A DNA stretch of 64,000 bases from Facklamia sp050409585 (lineage in GTDB: Bacteria > Bacillota > Bacilli > Lactobacillales > Aerococcaceae), in assembly GCF_050409585.1 (NCBI RefSeq), contig NZ_JBNUPE010000001.1:1-64000 (forward strand). The letters run 5' to 3'. The number at the start of each line of letters is the position of its first letter. Position 1 is the stretch's first letter. Both the position numbers and the translations under genes were made by a program. Positions 63,820 through 64,000 of this stretch are shown one piece after another. Below the pieces are notes generated by a model. The model was not told where the DNA came from and did not search any database. It saw only the letters and a program-made list of their open reading frames with translations.

Positions 63820-64000
63820 CTAATACTTTCTTTTATGTTTTTCTGCCTTTCGAATCAACCAATTAAATAGCAATTGACTGATCAAAACAATTAATAAAAT
63901 CAATAAGGTTGCTACTATGACAACGTCAAAACGACTTCTTTGATAGCCTCTAGCGATCGCAACGGTTCCTAAACCACCTCCAGCTACTACACCCGCCATA
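63820..64000 (-). CDS. metI: Methionine ABC transporter permease MetI (partial)
   Basis: Only the last 60 codons are in the window; the gene continues past the right edge. The C-terminus reads MAGVVAGGGLGTVAIARGYQ, then SRFDVVIVATLLI and a last TM, ending RKAEKHKRKY. This matches the GGGGLGDLAIxYGY ending of MetI. The stop is TAG at 63820-63822. Confidence 0.88.
   Translation of the reverse strand, partial: MAGVVAGGGLGTVAIARGYQRSRFDVVIVATLLILLIVLISQLLFNWLIRKAEKHKRKY

Noticed and set aside
1..64000. CRISPR array or defence island
   Set aside because: No regularly spaced repeats and no cas, restriction-modification or toxin-antitoxin genes were seen. The only tandem repeats are the in-gene AdcA units.

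Overview
This is AT-rich chromosomal DNA from a Gram-positive bacterium of the order Lactobacillales. The gene content (TagO, SecA without a zinc tail, AdcABC, long HPF, RNA polymerase delta subunit, ComFA/ComFC, NadE/PncB, an AbgT transporter) and the gene orders secA-prfB-ftsE-ftsX and purR-glmU-prs point there. An Aerococcaceae- or Carnobacteriaceae-like genus is my best guess, but I cannot fix the genus by eye. Most of the window is core genome. The accessory DNA is two insertion-sequence remnants.

Layout. 1-1000: end of an IS1182-type element with a frameshifted transposase. 1057-8015: phosphate-starvation locus phoP-phoR-pstC-pstA-pstB-phoU-pstS (minus strand), with two Pho-box promoters built the same way and a PstS whose two halves are in swapped order. 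8147-17425: ftsX, ftsE, prfB (programmed frameshift), secA, hpf, comFC, comFA, degV. 17539-27619: a YigZ-family gene, tagO, nadE, pncB, a secreted protein, a polysaccharide-initiating sugar transferase, prs, glmU, purR. 27738-30216: zinc uptake adcB-adcC-adcA with a promoter and a candidate operator. 30368-32292: a GTPase and a YugP-type protease. 32422-33790: a decayed IS3/IS150-like element. 33815-45863: uraA behind a PyrR attenuator, a lipoprotein, rpoN, pepD, a metalloprotease, cls, tkt, a pseudogene, pgeF and a Nudix gene. 46065-53010: L31 type B, an AbgT transporter, an amino-acid ABC system, and pcp with DUF979/DUF969. 53151-64000: a TcaA-like zinc-ribbon protein, rho, murA, an orphan HEPN-motif protein, rpoE, a DUF1934 protein, tRNA-Arg(CCT), a LipL-like gene, an HD phosphohydrolase, a Nudix gene, a membrane protein, metQ, and metI cut by the window edge.

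How the genes work together. PhoR senses the envelope or phosphate state and phosphorylates PhoP, which should bind the 11-bp-spaced TTTACA repeats before pstC and pstS. The zinc and uracil transporters each carry recognisable cis-regulation. NadE/PncB form an NAD salvage pair. TagO, the sugar transferase, GlmU and MurA feed wall-polymer synthesis.

The most unusual signals are the circularly permuted PstS, the absence of a lipobox cysteine in three separate solute-binding proteins, and an orphan Csm6-like HEPN protein next to murA. I found no CRISPR array, prophage or dedicated defence island.
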